A DNA stretch of 64,000 bases from the NCBI GenBank assembly GCA_029298735.1, contig JANSLP010000116.1:26699-90698 (forward strand), in the 5' to 3' direction. A program made the position numbers and the translations under genes. Source of the stretch: Ophiostoma sp. CBS 140.51. Lineage: Eukaryota > Ascomycota > Sordariomycetes > Ophiostomatales > Ophiostomataceae. Under the pieces are notes generated by a model. The model did not search any database. It saw nothing but the letters and a program-made list of their open reading frames with translations, and was not told the origin of the DNA. This document shows positions 34,701-44,700 of the stretch, piece by piece. Positions within the stretch are counted from its first letter, which is position 1; every line of letters starts with the position of its first letter.

Positions 34701-35840
34701 GCGCTGGAGGCGCTGCTGCTCTTCCTGCCGCTGCTGCCGCTGCTCATCTTGCTGCCGTTGGTCTGACTCCTTTTGGCGCTTCTGCTCTTCCTCTATCTTG
34801 CGCTGCATAGCCTGCTGCCGCCGCTGTTCTTCCATTTCGAGTTGCCGCTGTTGGTCCTGTCTACGTTGCTGATCCAATATGCGCTGCCGATGCTGGTCAT
34901 ACTGGCGCTGGTCCTCTAGCTGCTGCCGCTGCTGCTGTAGTCGGTGCTGGTGCTGCTGGGTCTCCATAAACGACTGGGAGGACGACGTCTGTCTCTGATA
35001 AGGCGGCGTGCTGTGTCCAAACGATGCGCGAGCCGTGAACGACTGGTGGGGCGAAGCACGAGCCGAAGCCGAAGCAGTTGACGCCTGCTGGTTACCAAAC
35101 ACGGGAGACTGCCGGCCCATCCACGATTGTGACGACAGGTTCGGTGAAGCCTGGTTAGACTGTCCTGCGGTGGTTGTGGGCGTGTTGCCCGAGGTAGAGC
35201 GTGCCGGTTGTGCCTGCGTAGTTGGGGCCCGCATATAGTCCGAAGACCCGGGGGCCGCCGGTCTTGAACCAGACGGACTAGACGCGGATGGCTGTGCAGA
35301 CTGTGGCGCCTGTGCAAATGACCGCGGTGAAGAAGCCTGGCCGGATGGCGGGCGGTGAAAGTTGGGTGAAGACCGACCATATAATGGCTCGGGTCTGAGG
35401 TCCAGACGCGCCCGCTGATCGGACGCCTGCTGACTTCCCGGACGTGCCGGCGGCGACGCGCTGTTGCTCTGAGCCGCTGACGAGGCCTGCTGGGAATTCG
35501 ACACAACCCTGTTCACAGGAGGATTGACGCTCGCCTGGCGTCCAAAGAAGAGTCCGAAGTCCAGGGCCGTAGCCATTGGAGACGTTTGCACGGGTCTTGC
35601 TGGCTGCTGTGAATCTGCCGATGAAGGGCCACGCATACTAGTTGGTGATGAGAAGCTGGTGGAAGCGGACACAGCATCGCCTTCCCGGTAGATAGTCGCA
35701 AATAGCTGCACAGGGTTGTGTGTACGAGAGAGCGGCGGGATGCGTGGCGGGTGGTTGTTGCGGAGCTTCTCCATCTGCTCGGCTTCCATGTCGTCGTCCT
35801 TGGTGAGATCAATGACCTCAGATGAGTTACGCGTGGCCAT
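28740..35840 (-). CDS. kmt6: KMT6/EZH2-type histone H3 lysine-27 methyltransferase, greatly enlarged
   Basis: Apparently one exon of 2366 residues. Catalytic subunit of Polycomb repressive complex 2, which writes H3K27me3 in facultative heterochromatin. Residues 1-15 hold a SUMO-interaction-like VIDLT followed by acids. Residues about 20-870 are Ser/Pro/Gln-rich, with a Gln/Arg coiled coil (about 285-390) and a QNQHQ array (about 400-425); an Ala/Glu/Arg helix runs at about 865-960. The EZH2-like region starts near 977; the SANT/MCSS part with CMICNTHSCEHGEF is near 1277; the cysteine-rich CXC domain is at about 1490-1590; SET is at about 1600-1727 with GYGLFTAEDI, NHASESDKRGCN and the terminal FNYGENFPN. 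A 630-residue acidic/basic tail follows, unlike animal EZH2, which ends just after SET. Undetected in-frame introns in the low-complexity parts are possible. Confidence 0.9.
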   Translation of the reverse strand: MATRNSSEVIDLTKDDDMEAEQMEKLRNNHPPRIPPLSRTHNPVQLFATIYREGDAVSASTSFSSPTSMRGPSSADSQQPARPVQTSPMATALDFGLFFGRQASVNPPVNRVVSNSQQASSAAQSNSASPPARPGSQQASDQRARLDLRPEPLYGRSSPNFHRPPSGQASSPRSFAQAPQSAQPSASSPSGSRPAAPGSSDYMRAPTTQAQPARSTSGNTPTTTAGQSNQASPNLSSQSWMGRQSPVFGNQQASTASASARASPHQSFTARASFGHSTPPYQRQTSSSQSFMETQQHQHRLQQQRQQLEDQRQYDQHRQRILDQQRRQDQQRQLEMEEQRRQQAMQRKIEEEQKRQKESDQRQQDEQRQQRQEEQQRLQRQHLAQAHAQAQAHQAQTQQQHQHQQNQHQQNQHQQNQHQQNQQRNGLHHSASTGHLSSYSLNAGTRSPAQHSPQHSPHMHPSSTSAPLWSSTSTPLATAGGPPSSLQPSQTHPLPNPTAYRSASAGGHTWQTNLQQFHTPHRRNSPLIRNSPPSQTLPPVQTKSPPHPYGSTQVRQHLPNGRPSPGQESSSTMAARNTPGTQQQQQQTQTGSHQPLSAFSLRKSPPRDIQTQQAQSHPGRSPPDPSPPSKHDPSPGQPSTTAQTSQTHAPARPGEPLWSGRPMVANRPAPTGEALSSRQQPVALSSSTAGAGARTTWAPSPTLVASSSPVSISSGSSSPRPGSAAATTSTNPNPGDRNINNLNLLRPRFSAQIELLPDRLRLGTGGPYSSQPISSSASSGNSPMPLSPSSVSSFPDSGARRQGKTAPHGNSARDKHAQSNLHGNVALHDETLPDAPATTLQDVTRQDAALQDKLLQAEARRATENLALTPQAREAEIRRAEAQQVEVLQAAALRADALQAEALLAEARRAEAMQAAEAQRVDAMKIDAIQAEVLRTGVASPNRTLSANTTPTKNGVSVTGSDVHPIPSPAHTPKAQQDWTVAKIMTSLETYLDALLVDHGRDVEYAIDVSKPQSQTVFSSFDDFADLPVQNIDASDATTDRVLLRGKLHRDNQKRPETRTIHARVLPLKTPGEAVPKYRFHHVEIAKNILSPNTPLKFIPHLRDFEDNSEEKRRHDQWIEELESMERKSGFDSSKLFQKGDTTRKSEFTKLLSDYLDHWIARLGIDNCSKTSLIRYMANESQNDQTITPQQKNSLLSSCGEDSATPRAAVVASMLTEAFNRVFASRDVTLYDVLKQDEAVENVFDPKKATKNKDQDKEPSLEQIQQYLGTYTSLKCMICNTHSCEHGEFDAENVRRCFSIDDLGGKLWKHVERRRDRQVRELGQLRAHQQKALGATSGNSNMGGSSNSGEFGGSSKFGASSITPSANSPPCRNKCYRSYDVGDAAFTTREWTENETNLLRSFHLTFANSTGKVPCALCPMMGRHCWEIYRRMKELGLPIALRPDTPSQAADPPTVTVKPVTWYDRHRKVLNGDWSDHTHTHMYALREQREPCNHDGPCTSARGCPCVEAKLLCERFCRCTAECCAFKFTGCACHGSGKTCYQRQKEGKPCICVQLNRECDPVLCGGCGARERADPENRDNDELHATGCQNVSLQRGKSKAVVLGQSQLQGCGYGLFTAEDIGADEFIIEYIGELITHDEGVRREARRGDFFDQGANASYLFTLLEQDGIWVDAAIYGNLSRYINHASESDKRGCNITPKILYVNGEFRIRFAAMRDIKAGEELFFNYGENFPNLTKKLLEDKASASDDEAAASTTKRSRGGAAQRSAGSNSNSNSNNRRKTSQQTMRSRAPTKSVQSGPSNSRNGSNAYANASSSSKNNRGANSSSLPRRPRPKGGARKEAPPPHRADTDDLSADDDDGDVDNDDDDDVDHMDIDGGSGAPQRSSARSRSATKSTSLKRKRRPIIDDDDGDDESDGGLKDKIESDGEKPADRSRRAARSSRRRTTANAATTAPSTAAPAAPVTPSVTETADLPETPRRLRARLNAQQVSDAPQQANGLDSSSNDRGHSHDAHDAHDADEDDDVPIAMVKSDIRDSPRASKRRAATRLSNNAAATYADGDNDTDQQPLRKRPRIGSRRGDAAASASAADHHTDSDNMVVDSDDSIPTRSLRQRRSRQRQRVTELSAADLSDQHAGSDGGDGDSAAASAVVALGTTDDDQGSVFSSHQFCGRSQNSANGAVDGTTTTTSTTAPTKTTSSMTTRRRNIVPDSDDDLDASQNSTRASRSGGRNSSRPSSSSQPIPAAAATSRVGTPLSQPHTPKVGDKHSSIHDKVDATAGGGGSISRSSSSRRNLRRGDDSAAAARPGSSGSASVNPNSQAQQQQQQQHTTPVNSRVRSGGEDDSGGSSVDRSQRKRQMPARYRTEDAA
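34570..34640 (-). repeat. 15-bp coding tandem repeat in kmt6
   Basis: Plus-strand unit TTGGTTCTGCTGGTG repeated about four to five times, encoding repeated QNQHQ on the minus strand. It lies in the Gln-rich N-terminal part of the methyltransferase and is likely variable in length. Confidence 0.85.
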
Positions 35841-38362
35841 GATGAAACGTTTTCTGTTGCTGCTGCTGCTTCTGTGCCAGTCTCAGTCCCTGTCGGCGGC
35901 GTCGTCGACTTCCTCGGCCACTGCTTTGACCAGGCGTCTGTATCATACCAGGCAATGCAACGCGATGGATATGAAAAAAGTCAGAAAGCAAGAATGCGCC
36001 AAAAGGCCAGGAAGCAAACGGCGTGGCGTCAGATGCATGAGACACGTTCGTGACAAACGGCTCAGATAGAAATACAGGTGTAAAAAATAAGTATGAAAAC
36101 GGGTTGGTGAGAATTGTGACAAGATGAAAAATGGGTGTGAAAATGACGTGACTAAAAAAGTGACAACAAAAGTCACTTGGTGAGGAAATAAGGAGGGAAA
36201 CAATAGGGGCCCTTGTCAGCCGCGTGTGTGTCGCGATGCGCCGTGTGGTTCAGCGACCTAGCCGTGGGTGAGCACGCGATCTCATAAACGTGCAGTGGCA
36301 GATGGAGTGGCCGGGACGTCTGGGCAGCTCGGCGTGGAAGTGGTGGCTCGGGGTGGTGAGGCCGTGGAGCGCGGCGCGTTGTGGATGTTTGCGTTTTCGA
36401 GACAGAAGTCGCCAAACTGTTGCTGAAGCCTCTCCTTCTCAGAGAAACGACGGGCAGGAACATCAAAAACGCGTTGCGGAAGGAGCAGACGATTTTAGCG
36501 GCAACTGGTTCGCCTGGGTCCCCTTCTGTGTTGGCCGTGAGGCCCCCACTAATACGGCGTTCACCCCTGCCAAATCAGTGCCAAAAAGGCCCCAAAAGGG
36601 ACTGCACAACAGCCCAGCGTCGCAATTGCAGAAGGTCCACTCCAAAGCGCAGTAGCTGATTGGTCGGAGGTGGAGAGCGACGGAAAGTGCAACTGATTGG
36701 CTGTCAGGGGTAAGTGGGACATATGTTGCACTCCTTCACTATGTGCATGTTTCTTGGTCGGATAGTTGAATAGAGGAAGGTCCACGTGCGAACACAGTAT
36801 ACGCACTGTTCTTGGCTCGATGCTCGACGCCAATGTCGAATCAGGACCAACAGGAGCCGAGTAAAACCTCCGGCAGCCATTCTCCATTGTAGTTGCTGGG
36901 CTCGCTGAGGTTGATACGTCGATACGTCTGTACATCTACGTCCTTTGTTGACGACTATTTTTGTTTTTCATATGAGAGTCCACATGGCGTCTTTTCTTAC
37001 TCAGATATGCATTTATCACTTTGATGTCCACGGTGACGTCCGGCCAGTCAAAAACATAAACAGTAATTATAACTGTAGAGCTTACTTAAAGCTAAAAATG
37101 TTTATAAATTGAAAGAAACAGTAAAATTTCTTCGCTCCTGCCGTTTGGCTGCAGCTGCTCTGAATCCGCGTGACTCTGTACTCTTTCATTCTCACTTTCA
37201 ACACTTATCATCATAACGCCTTCATTGCCTCATCGTTTTCCTCGGTGTGATTGTGTTCGTCACGATTCGTCAAGCGTAGAGTACCGTCTTTCCCCATCTT
37301 GCCGTGTTGTCCGTGTTGTCCGTGCTCAATTGGGAATTGGTGTTAAATGCCCGGTTTTGCAAACATCTCCTCTTTTTTCCTCTTTTAATGCACGCACACT
37401 CTATCGTTCCTGCCTTCTTCTTGTCTCCTTTCCTCTTACTCCGGCCCACCTCCCAGATGCGGACGCCGATCAATGTATGATGTATGGCGTCCTTTTGTCG
37501 TCCTTTCTCGTCGCTCCAGCAGGGAAACCGCCGACTCAGCTCCCTCACTAGCGTGGTTTGTTGTTTGTTCCAGGTGTGGTACCGTGGAAGGGAGGAGCAA
37601 TGGGCGCGACGGTGGGCCGCACGCACTAGTACGGTGCGAGCCAGATGCGCGGTTCTTGGTCTGGCCAACTTCTTTCCTCCTCAAGTCGCCCGGTTTAGTG
37701 CGTATTTATGCCTCTGGCGGGGGCCTTGTGGGCGCTGGTGGGCGCAGCTAGGCTGCTAGTGCCCAATCTGGACGGCCTTGGCTGCTCACACCACAGACAC
37801 TCAGACTGCAGTTGCCTGTGGTGGGCCTGGATGACGTCGGTGCACCATTCCATCACAAAGGCCCTCTTGAAAGGTTCTTGCCTTGCAACCAGGGAAAAGG
37901 ACAAGGGGAAAGAGCGTGTTCGTCCCGCCCCCCAAGCTCGCACGCACCCGGCCTAGCTCCCCCATCGCTCCTGCCCCTGCAGCGCAGCTGGACAGCATAA
38001 ATACAGCTTTTGCGCACATGTGCTGACAGACTCCCCTCGTCTTTCTGTTGATATATTTCGCATCACCCTGTTGTTTCTTTACTCATCGACTTTTCTTCTC
38101 CTCTCTTCCATCTTCTTTACTACTCTGTTCCCCCTTCTCTCGTTCAGGAACACAACCAACCCAACAAACCAACAGTCGCATCATCGCGTCATCGCATCAA
38201 CGCATTTCGACTTGATCGCATCCTTTCGCACCTTCCAATTCTGCCAATTCTGCTAATTGCACATCCCCCCGCGCGCAATTGCCGTTTCGCTTTCTTCATC
38301 TCCATTTTCTCAATACCCTGCGTCAATCGCACCTTCCACAAACACCACGACCACCCGCAACC
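35841..38362. other. divergent intergenic region between kmt6 and pil1
   Basis: 2.5 kb with both promoters. The ~300 bp before 38363 are pyrimidine-rich leader. No gene, RNA gene or repeat is supported; frames near 36290-36660 and 37225-37960 have no recognisable domain. Confidence 0.45.
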
Positions 38363-39643
38363 ATGCATCGCACTTACTCTATGCGCCAGTCGCGGGCGCC
38401 CACCGCCTCGCAGATCCAGGTACGTTTGTGACTATTCGTTTTTGTCTGTTGGCAGCTGCGTCCGTTTTGACCGTTACGGTCATGCCTGTCGTACCTGCCG
38501 TGCCTGATTCCATCTCCGCTAACCCGGGCCTTCCGCGTGAACAGAACCCCCCACCCCCGCCCTCGTCTACAAAGTCCAACCGCCTGTTCGGCAAGGGAGG
38601 ATTCGGTAAGTCGTATTTCCAGCCCACAATCAACTCAACCAGCCCCAATTGGCGCATCCAGCTAACACAACCCAGGCCATGCTCTTAGAAGGAACGCGGC
38701 CGGTGCCTTCGGCCCCGACCTGTCGAAGAAGCTGTCGCAGCTCGTCAAGATGGAGAAGAACGTGATGCGCAGCATGGAGCTCGTCGCTAAGGAGCGCATG
38801 GATGTTGCCCAGCAGCTGTCCATCTGGGGCGAAGCCGGCGACGAGGACGTGTCGGACGTCACCGACAAGCTCGGCGTGCTCATCTACGAGATTGGCGAGC
38901 TTGAGGACCAGTACGTCGACCGCTACGACCAGTACCGCGTCACCATGAAGAGCATCCGCAACATTGAGGCGTCCGTCCAGCCCAGCCGCGACCGTAAGGC
39001 CAAGATCACCGACCAGATCGCCCACCTCAAGTACAAGGAGCCCAACTCGCCCAAGATTGTTGTGCTTGAGCAGGAGCTTGTGCGCGCCGAGGCCGAGTCG
39101 CTGGTCGCTGAGGCCCAGCTGTCCAACATTACCCGCGAGAAGATCAAGGCCGCTTACTCGTACCACTTTGACGCCATGCGCGAGCACAGCGAGAAGGTTG
39201 CCATCATTGCCGGCTACGGCAAGCACCTGCTAGAGCTGATTGACGACACCCCCGTCACGCCCGGCGAGACCCGCCCCGCCTACGACGGCTACGAGGCCAG
39301 CAAGGCCATCATCCAGGACTGCGAGGACTCACTGACTAACTGGGTCTCCCAGAACGCCGCTGTCTCCTCCAAGCTGTCCACCCGCGCCCGTACTCTCTCC
39401 ACGCGCCGCCGCAACCTGATCAAGGCCCGCGCTGAGGACTCTGGCAACGGCCACGACCTGTCTGGCCAGGACGTGCCCCTCAACGACCGTGACCAGTGGG
39501 TCTCGGCTGGCGAGCACGGCGGCAAGTACGAGGACGACGAGGAGGACGACGAGCTCCGCGGCGAGGATGAGGACGACATTGGAGAGAGTGAGGTTGGCCT
39601 GAACGGCGAGAGCCGCGGCCGTACCCAGGAGGTTGCTGCTTAA
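38363..39643 (+). CDS. pil1: eisosome core protein Pil1/Lsp1
   Basis: Three exons: 38363-38419, 38545-38605, 38676-39643; 361 residues. Introns are 125 nt (phase 0) and 70 nt (phase 1). The spliced N-terminus MHRTYSMRQSRAPTASQIQ, then NPPPPPSSTKSNRLFGKGGF and GHALRRNAAGAFGPDL, is the hallmark of the Pil1 family. Residues about 45-270 form the crescent BAR domain that binds PI(4,5)P2 and bends the plasma membrane into eisosome furrows. The C-terminus is disordered and acidic (EDDEEDDELRGEDEDD). The first two tiny exons carry the N-terminal membrane-binding and phosphorylated segment. No second paralog (Lsp1) is in this window. Confidence 0.96.
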
Positions 39644-40234
39644 ACGCGTGCAACACCATCTCCTCTCTTTCTGTCTTAATTCTTGATTTTTTTGACATTT
39701 TCTTTTGTTTTTGTCTTTTTTATCTTGACTTCTGATTTGTCGTTCCTTTCGACAACTGTTTCGGACGGAGGGAGAAGGGTGTGCCCTCAGCGGCCAGTTT
39801 TTCTCTATTCTCTGCGACAGTGAACGATACCCTTTTACTTTTACCCCCGTCATTCCTTCATCCGGCGTCGTTTGGATGTGCAACGTTTTCGTTTCATTTT
39901 GTATTTGTACTTTTTTTTTGGAATCTAGGTTGAGTCACCCGAGTTACGTTTCTTCTGTCAATTTCTGGTTATTTTCCTTGTCATGTATTCTCTTCCCGAG
40001 CCCCTTTCTGCTATCGATCTTAGACGGGCTGTAATAATATCACGATACGGGGGATGCGGAATCGAAAGGGGCGAGGGCTGAGAGCAGTTTTGTATGTAAA
40101 AATGGTTTATTTCACGGTGGTATGGAGGGTCTTAAAAGATGTAATACAGGTGTTTTTGCGTTATCTATGGTGGCTTTGTAAATCTCTAATTATCGTGATC
40201 ATGATCCGTGACTATCCCCTTCATAACGCACACA
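39644..40234. other. convergent intergenic region after pil1
   Basis: 590 bp, T-rich, between convergent pil1 and naa38. It should hold both 3' untranslated regions. No gene seen. Confidence 0.5.
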
Positions 40235-40752
40235 TTAACACGGCCTTGGTGGCCGCTTCATCTGACTGGCAAACTCCTCTACTTCAATCTTGACAATGTG
40301 GTGTCCTGGCGTGACGATCAGTCCCAGGTACCGCGACGTCATGTTCATCACAGCCCTGCTGCTCTGGCCAGCCGCCGCCTGCTGTGCGGCGTACTGGGCC
40401 CGCTGCCGGGCCGTTGGCTGCCGGTATTCGGTTGCATGCGCCAGCACGATGTTACGGTCCTAGTGTGGGCTGTTAGTTACTCGGCAGATGGAAGGCTGAT
40501 GGAGCAGATGGCAGGCTGTTCAGGGCAAGCTTGCTTCGGATTGGTTCCCGGTACTCCAGGATAATCCAAAATAAAATAGCAACTCACAGGATCTGTACAC
40601 TTGAACTCGCCGCGGAACATGCGGCCGTCTGTCGTATGAACAAGCAGGTTCTTGTTCAGCAACGTCTGCAGGTAGGCTCTGGACTCCTCACGGATGGCGG
40701 CTGCATTGGCAGAAGAAGTGGCCCCTGCGACTGCGGGCGCGGGTGTGTCCAT
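40235..40752 (-). CDS. naa38: Naa38 (LSMD1/Mak31-type), NatC N-acetyltransferase auxiliary subunit
   Basis: Two exons on the minus strand, 40752-40588 and 40459-40235, separated by a 128-nt intron (GTGAGT...CTAG, phase 0); 129 residues. It is a single LSm fold: Sm1-like block around residues 25-60 (LLNKNLLVHTTDGRMFRGEF, then CTDPDRNIVLAHATEY across the splice), an Ala/Gln-rich insert, then the Sm2-like LGLIVTPGHHIVKIEVE. The LGL..PGHHIV block distinguishes Naa38/LSMD1 from snRNP Sm and LSm proteins. The subunit supports NatC, which acetylates N-terminal Met of Met-hydrophobic proteins on ribosomes. The human protein is about 125 residues, so the length fits. Confidence 0.9.
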
Positions 40753-41723
40753 GACGTTTGCGTGATATGTAACTTGTGTGTGTCCTTCTTGTGTGCGCAA
40801 GGGGCCAGGAACCAGGAGTCAGGAGATTGAGGTCCTTTCGTGCACTCTCCTTACTCCTTGTGCCTTTCTTCCAAGGCAATAGTCAATCGAGAAAACCGAA
40901 AACGAAACGACGAGACAAACCAGCCCAATCGCTGTGTTTCGTGATGCGTCCGTGCTTTCGCCGACCAATTCTGGATAGTCTCGACAGTCTCAACAGTCTC
41001 AGGCTCTCTCAAAAATTGTAGCACTCGATGGTGGCGGTGGTGGGCGTCGTCATGGCCGCAATCGTCATAGTGATGTGAGCTGGCATGTGCCCCCTCAGTT
41101 GGCCTGACGGTGCAAAGGGTGATCCTCATTTGCCCACTGTCAAAAGGTCTTGGGCAGGAAGGCGCCGTCTTTGTTCGCTGCCCCACAGTGTCGCAGATCG
41201 GCACAGTTCATGTATGCACGTAGGAGAGTTTCTTAAGTCAACTTTTAAGTGCATATTATGACGTATGATTTTATGCATATCTTCTCCTCAAACCTTCAGA
41301 ATGCGGGTCCTCGTTGTAGCCTAATGGGTCCACTTTTCTTCTTGAGTGACGGCGTGACTGCGCGCCATTTCCGTGGGGCAAGAACCACTGTGGAAGTCGC
41401 GTTCAGTGCACGCATGCACAACCGTCACCAACATCGTGACAACTCACACTTTTCCAGGGACGCAAACTTTTCATCCAATGTGCTACCCCTGATTCCACAC
41501 ATTTTCAGAAATCACGAGTTTTTGCACACTTAATTCAGACTTCACCCAAACATCCGATCACAGCGGTGTCGCCCAATTACAGTCATGCTTCTCCAGCCTT
41601 AATTTCCATCCCAAGAAGCGATGACAGCCATTTCATCGTCCGTTTGAGGATATTCGACTTGGACTTGGACATTGACATCTCGTCCATCACTCGTTTCCTC
41701 ACACATACCTCGTACACCCCGCC
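40753..41723. promoter_or_regulatory. divergent promoter region of naa38 and rad2
   Basis: 971 bp between the start codons of naa38 and rad2, with no supported coding sequence. It must contain both promoters; no specific operator was recognised. Confidence 0.5.
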
Positions 41724-44700
41724 ATGGGTGTCAACGGCCTCTGGCAAGTGCTGCAGCCCTGCGCACGCCCGACCAATCTAGCCACACTCAACCGCAAACG
41801 CCTCGCCGTCGATGCCTCCATCTGGATCTACCAGTTTCTCAAGGCCGTCCGCGACAAGGAGGGCAACGCCCTGCGCAACTCGCACGTTGTCGGCTTTTTC
41901 CGCCGTATCTGCAAGCTGCTGTGGTTCGGCATCCTGCCCGTCTTTGTCTTTGACGGTGGCGCCCCGACACTCAAGCGTGCCACACTCCAGGCCCGTCGCC
42001 GTCGCCGTGAAGGTCGCCGTGACGATGCTGTGCGCACAGCCGGCAAGCTGTTGGCCGTGCAGATGCAGCGGTTTGCCGAGGAGGAGGAAGGAAAGCGGAA
42101 GAAGCGGGAATTGGCGACTCAACAACAGCAAGAGGGCGGGCCCAGCGAAGTTGTGCTGGATGACAGCGGTGTGGTCGATGGTGAGGTCCTGCCGTCTGCC
42201 GACAAGATTGTCTACGCCGAAGAGTCGCATATGACACAGCAGGAGCGGCTCCGGAGCCGCAAGTTCACCAAACAGGACGCCTACCATCTACCGGAGCTCG
42301 AGCATGGCTCCATCGAGGGCATGGGCCGTGCCGAGGATCCTCGTATCATGAGCATTGAAGAGCTCGAGTCGTACGCGCGCAATTTCCACGCTGGCGAGGA
42401 CATCAATCTGTACGACTTTTCCAAGATTGATTTTAACGGCGAGTTCTTCAAGAGCTTGCCACCGCCCGACCGCTACAATATCCTGAATGCAGCCCGCATT
42501 CGCAGTCGGTTACGTCTTGGTCTCAGCAAAGAGCAGCTGGACACCATGTTCCCCGACCGCATGGCCTTTTCCCGGTTCCAGATTGAGCGCGTGCGCGAAC
42601 GCAACCACCTCACACAACGGCTGATGTTGGAAGTTGGCATGACGGGCCTCGACTTAACCATAGGCGTCAATGGACGTGTTGCCGGCGAGCGTGGCCGCGA
42701 GTACATTTTAGTGAAGAACGACGGTGCTGAGGGTGGTTGGGCACTAGGTGTTGTTAGCCGGGAAAAGGACCGTGGTGAGGTGCACAAACCTATCGATGTT
42801 GATGCCCTGACGTTCAGCTACCAGGGTGACAATGACGGCGCTGAAGAGGAGGAGGAGGAGGATATGGAGTTCGAAGACGTGCCCATTGAGGGTCTGAACC
42901 GTCTTCCCAAACTTGCTTCCAGACCAGCCGCCGCCAGCAGTGGCGTTCGTGGTGAGGAAGATGTGGAAGATGACTCACTCTTCGTCCAGAGCTACGAACC
43001 GCAAGAAGAACCACAACACGCGGAAGATGCTCTAGAAGCAGACGAGGACGAGGATCTGAACCGGGCCATTGCCATGTCTCTTCAGAACCAGCATGGTGTT
43101 GGTGCATCTGACGGCGAAGAAGGCCATAACGAAGAGGCAGACGATACCGACAGACCAGCACCAGAGTGGCAGCAAAAAGCAGCCGAGACGGCACGGCCCA
43201 TCTTTGGCTCGACTGGCCAGATGGTGGCCCATGTCGTCAACAACAGGTCGAACGCTGCGGTGTCTGCATCTGTCACAGCAGCAACAAAGGCACGGGAGAC
43301 ACCAGCTTTGAACGACTTGGCCGACGATGATAGCAGCGACAGTGAGCTCGATATTCGTGCCGCTATGGCCAAGGCAGCAAAGAAGAAGAAGACTGTGCTT
43401 GGCGTCGAGAAGGCCGCTCCATCTCGCCCCATTCAACCCCAAACAAAGAACGCCTTTGACGGCCCATTGCCATTTGAAAAACTGAACTGGCAGACTTCCA
43501 TCTTTGAGAAGAAGCCGACAGCAGCAGCACCACAACCGCCATCCACAGCTGCGAAACCCAAGCCATCCTTTGCAGCACAGGCAAAGGCTGCAGACATGGC
43601 CTCTCCATTTGCGACATCAACCAAGGCCAGTGCAGCCACGACTGCCGCTGCCATTGCCGCTGCTAATGCTGCTGAGTCTGCTGCCTTTGAGGTCGACTCG
43701 GAAGACGAGTTTGGTGGTGGCTTCGAGCGGGAACCCACCAATCCTGTGTCCAATGCTGGCCGATCAGAAGACGTGGGAGAAGAAGAGGACGCCGATATGG
43801 ATGGCTGGCTTGAAAAGCCTGTGGACGACAACGCTCCACGGCCACTGCCTCCATGGATGTCCCACGACACCGACATTCGCTCTGCTATGCGGCAGCAACA
43901 AGTTTATAATGACGAGATCAATGCCGAAGACCGCGAGGCGGCCGAGGAGGAGGCAAAGATCTGGCAGCGCCGTGAGGAGAAACGGGTTGTTGAGATTGAC
44001 TCTTCCAGCGACGAGGGCAGCGATATCGAAGTGCTCGACGCGCCGCCACCGCCCAAGCAGCAAACCCTACCAAAGCAGCCAAGCCCAGAGAAGGACGCAA
44101 TTGTCGTCGAAGATGAGCCTGCAAAGGGCGAGGCCTCACAACCGATTGTTGAAGAGCCAATCACTGCCGAGGCTGAGGCTGCGCCAGATGAACCCGAGCA
44201 GCCCGTCACAGAAACACGATCATCGTCTCCAGAAGTCGAGTTTGAAGACGTCAAGATCCCAGAACAACCTACAATCTTTGAGGAAGAGCAGGTCGTCGCC
44301 GAAGAAGGCGAGCCTGTGATGGAACCGATCCTGCAAATTGGGGAGGTGGAGGCACCCAAAGAGGAGGAGAAGCCAGACGACGGTCTCTTCACGGGAGAGG
44401 GTGGTGGCGAAGCAGAAGACGCCTACGAGATCAGCGACCCGGAAGATGAGGAGCTGCTTGTTCAGATGGCCGAGGAGGTCGAGGAACACGCACGCTTTGC
44501 CAGCACTCTGAACAACAACACAACAACGGATGCACAGCAAGCCTACGAACAGGAGCTCAAGGCTCTCCGCAACCAGCAGAAGAAGGACCGCCGTGACGCC
44601 GATGAGGTCACACAGGTCATGGTCTCTGAGTGCCAAGCACTGTTGCGTCTCTTTGGCATTCCTTACATCACAGCGCCCATGGAGGCCGAAGCTCAGTGCG

